A stretch of 64,000 bases of DNA, from NCBI RefSeq assembly GCF_014696825.1, contig NZ_JACJQU010000015.1, positions 1 to 64,000 of the forward strand. The letters are read 5' to 3'. Positions within the stretch are counted from its first letter, which is position 1. Every line of letters begins with the position of its first letter. The stretch is from Anabaena sphaerica FACHB-251. Its GTDB lineage: Bacteria > Cyanobacteriota > Cyanobacteriia > Cyanobacteriales > Nostocaceae. This document shows positions 63,633 to 64,000 of the stretch, in pieces. The translations under genes were made by a program, and so were the position numbers. Below the pieces are notes generated by a model, which had not been told where the DNA came from, did no database searches, and saw only the letters and a program-made list of their open reading frames with translations.

Positions 63633-64000
63633 CTACTGGACGTTTTTATGAGAATAGTTTCTGTCCAATTGATTAATTACAATCGCTATTACTAATGTGG
63701 CAATTCCTAATATTTTGGGTGTGGTAATCGGATATTTAATAGCAGCGAACCATCCCAACTGATCAATTACCATTGACATAAACATTTGGCTAAATACTAC
63801 AACTAAAGTAGTGGTGGTTAAACCCAATTTCGGAACTATTAAGGTACTTAAGGTTACAAAAATTGCACCTAGTAAACCGCCTAAAAATGCCCACCAAGGA
63901 GTAATAGAAAGTAAGTCAAGATTGCAGGGTTTGAAAATACCAAGTCCTAGCAGCAATGTCAGGATACTAAACCCAACTAAAAAATTAATGGTTGCTGCGG
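63633..64000 (-). CDS. DMT-type transporter (DUF606/EamA-like), partial
   Basis: The frame is open to the window end; it ends at TAG 63633-63635. Four hydrophobic segments are visible, including TINFLVGFSILTLLLGLGIF near the edge, WWAFLGGLLGAIFVTLSTLI and LGIATLVIAIVINQL. The motif ATINFLVG with a later PWWAFLGGLLGA pattern matches the DUF606 (YdcZ) half-size DMT transporters. It is an inner-membrane protein; substrate unknown. The reading starts beyond 64000, so the true N-terminus lies outside the window. Confidence 0.8.
   Translation of the reverse strand, partial: AATINFLVGFSILTLLLGLGIFKPCNLDLLSITPWWAFLGGLLGAIFVTLSTLIVPKLGLTTTTLVVVFSQMFMSMVIDQLGWFAAIKYPITTPKILGIATLVIAIVINQLDRNYSHKNVQ

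Overview
The window looks like chromosome from a filamentous, probably heterocyst-forming (Nostocales) cyanobacterium. The evidence is the frequent HIP1 octamer GCGATCGC (for example near 2357, 11738, 18912, 34497, 41694, 57475 and 62223), low overall G+C, many heptameric short tandem repeats (STRRs) between genes, and typical cyanobacterial genes: Psb34, a ThiO-ThiG fusion, DUF1997 and DUF4079 proteins, a CYP120-like P450, a BT1-type folate carrier, pentapeptide-repeat proteins and Uma2. No rRNA, tRNA, CRISPR array or intact insertion sequence was seen.

Layout. 1-2.5 kb is decayed accessory DNA: a TnpB tail, a DUF29 gene, an unknown protein and a ruined addiction-module antitoxin/ParE-like toxin pair. 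2.5-11.8 kb holds a secreted two-domain protein with a poly-Asp tract, glutamate dehydrogenase, a P450, a Gfo/Idh/MocA oxidoreductase, a folate carrier, a zinc-ribbon protein and exonuclease III. 12.5-17.2 kb holds the two hydantoinase/oxoprolinase subunits with a Uma2 gene between them. 17.6-20.1 kb has an SDR protein and a HlyD-type adaptor. 20.2-24.7 kb is a tightly overlapping three-gene unit: alpha/beta hydrolase, caspase-like/NB-ARC ATPase, and a 47-residue protein. 25-36.7 kb carries a subtilase, two pentapeptide-repeat proteins, a FAD oxidoreductase, RNase T2, a histidine phosphatase, glucokinase and small secreted or exported proteins, one with a double-glycine-like leader and eight QYPGG repeats. 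36.9-48.9 kb is mostly housekeeping (aminopeptidase P, MenH, a lysozyme-like protein, SDR, DUF1997, DUF4079, ankyrin repeats, CbiG C-domain, holin-like and peptidoglycan-binding proteins, paired M16 proteins). 49.7-54.4 kb has a double ABC ATPase, a TPR protein and Psb34 (too short for a 60-residue ORF cutoff). 54.6-56.4 kb is an AT-rich pair: an AAA ATPase and a small protein with a PD-(D/E)XK-like motif. 56.4-64 kb returns to metabolism: Coq4-like protein, ThiO-ThiG, 2Fe-2S ferredoxin, citramalate synthase, a uridine-kinase-like protein with a DUF1349 protein, and a DMT-type transporter cut by the window end.

Intergenic DNA is heavily colonised by small repeats. They fall into STRR heptads (TGTTCCC, CCCCAGT, AAAAGGC, CTGTCAC), GATCCCCGACTTCT inverted-repeat elements, a 406-bp element with perfect 39-bp inverted ends that contains a second element, and HIP1-bearing palindromes. 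Several enter genes: a 36-bp palindrome and an octamer STRR sit in frame inside two enzymes, and STRRs supply the last residues or stop codon of others.

The strongest candidates for an undescribed system are the hydrolase/caspase-STAND/small-protein operon (20192-24671) and the AAA ATPase plus nuclease-like pair (54648-56416). Both resemble bacterial conflict or defence modules in architecture, but function is inferred from motifs only. Many start codons below were moved from the longest possible TTG or GTG start to an internal ATG, and this is stated where done.
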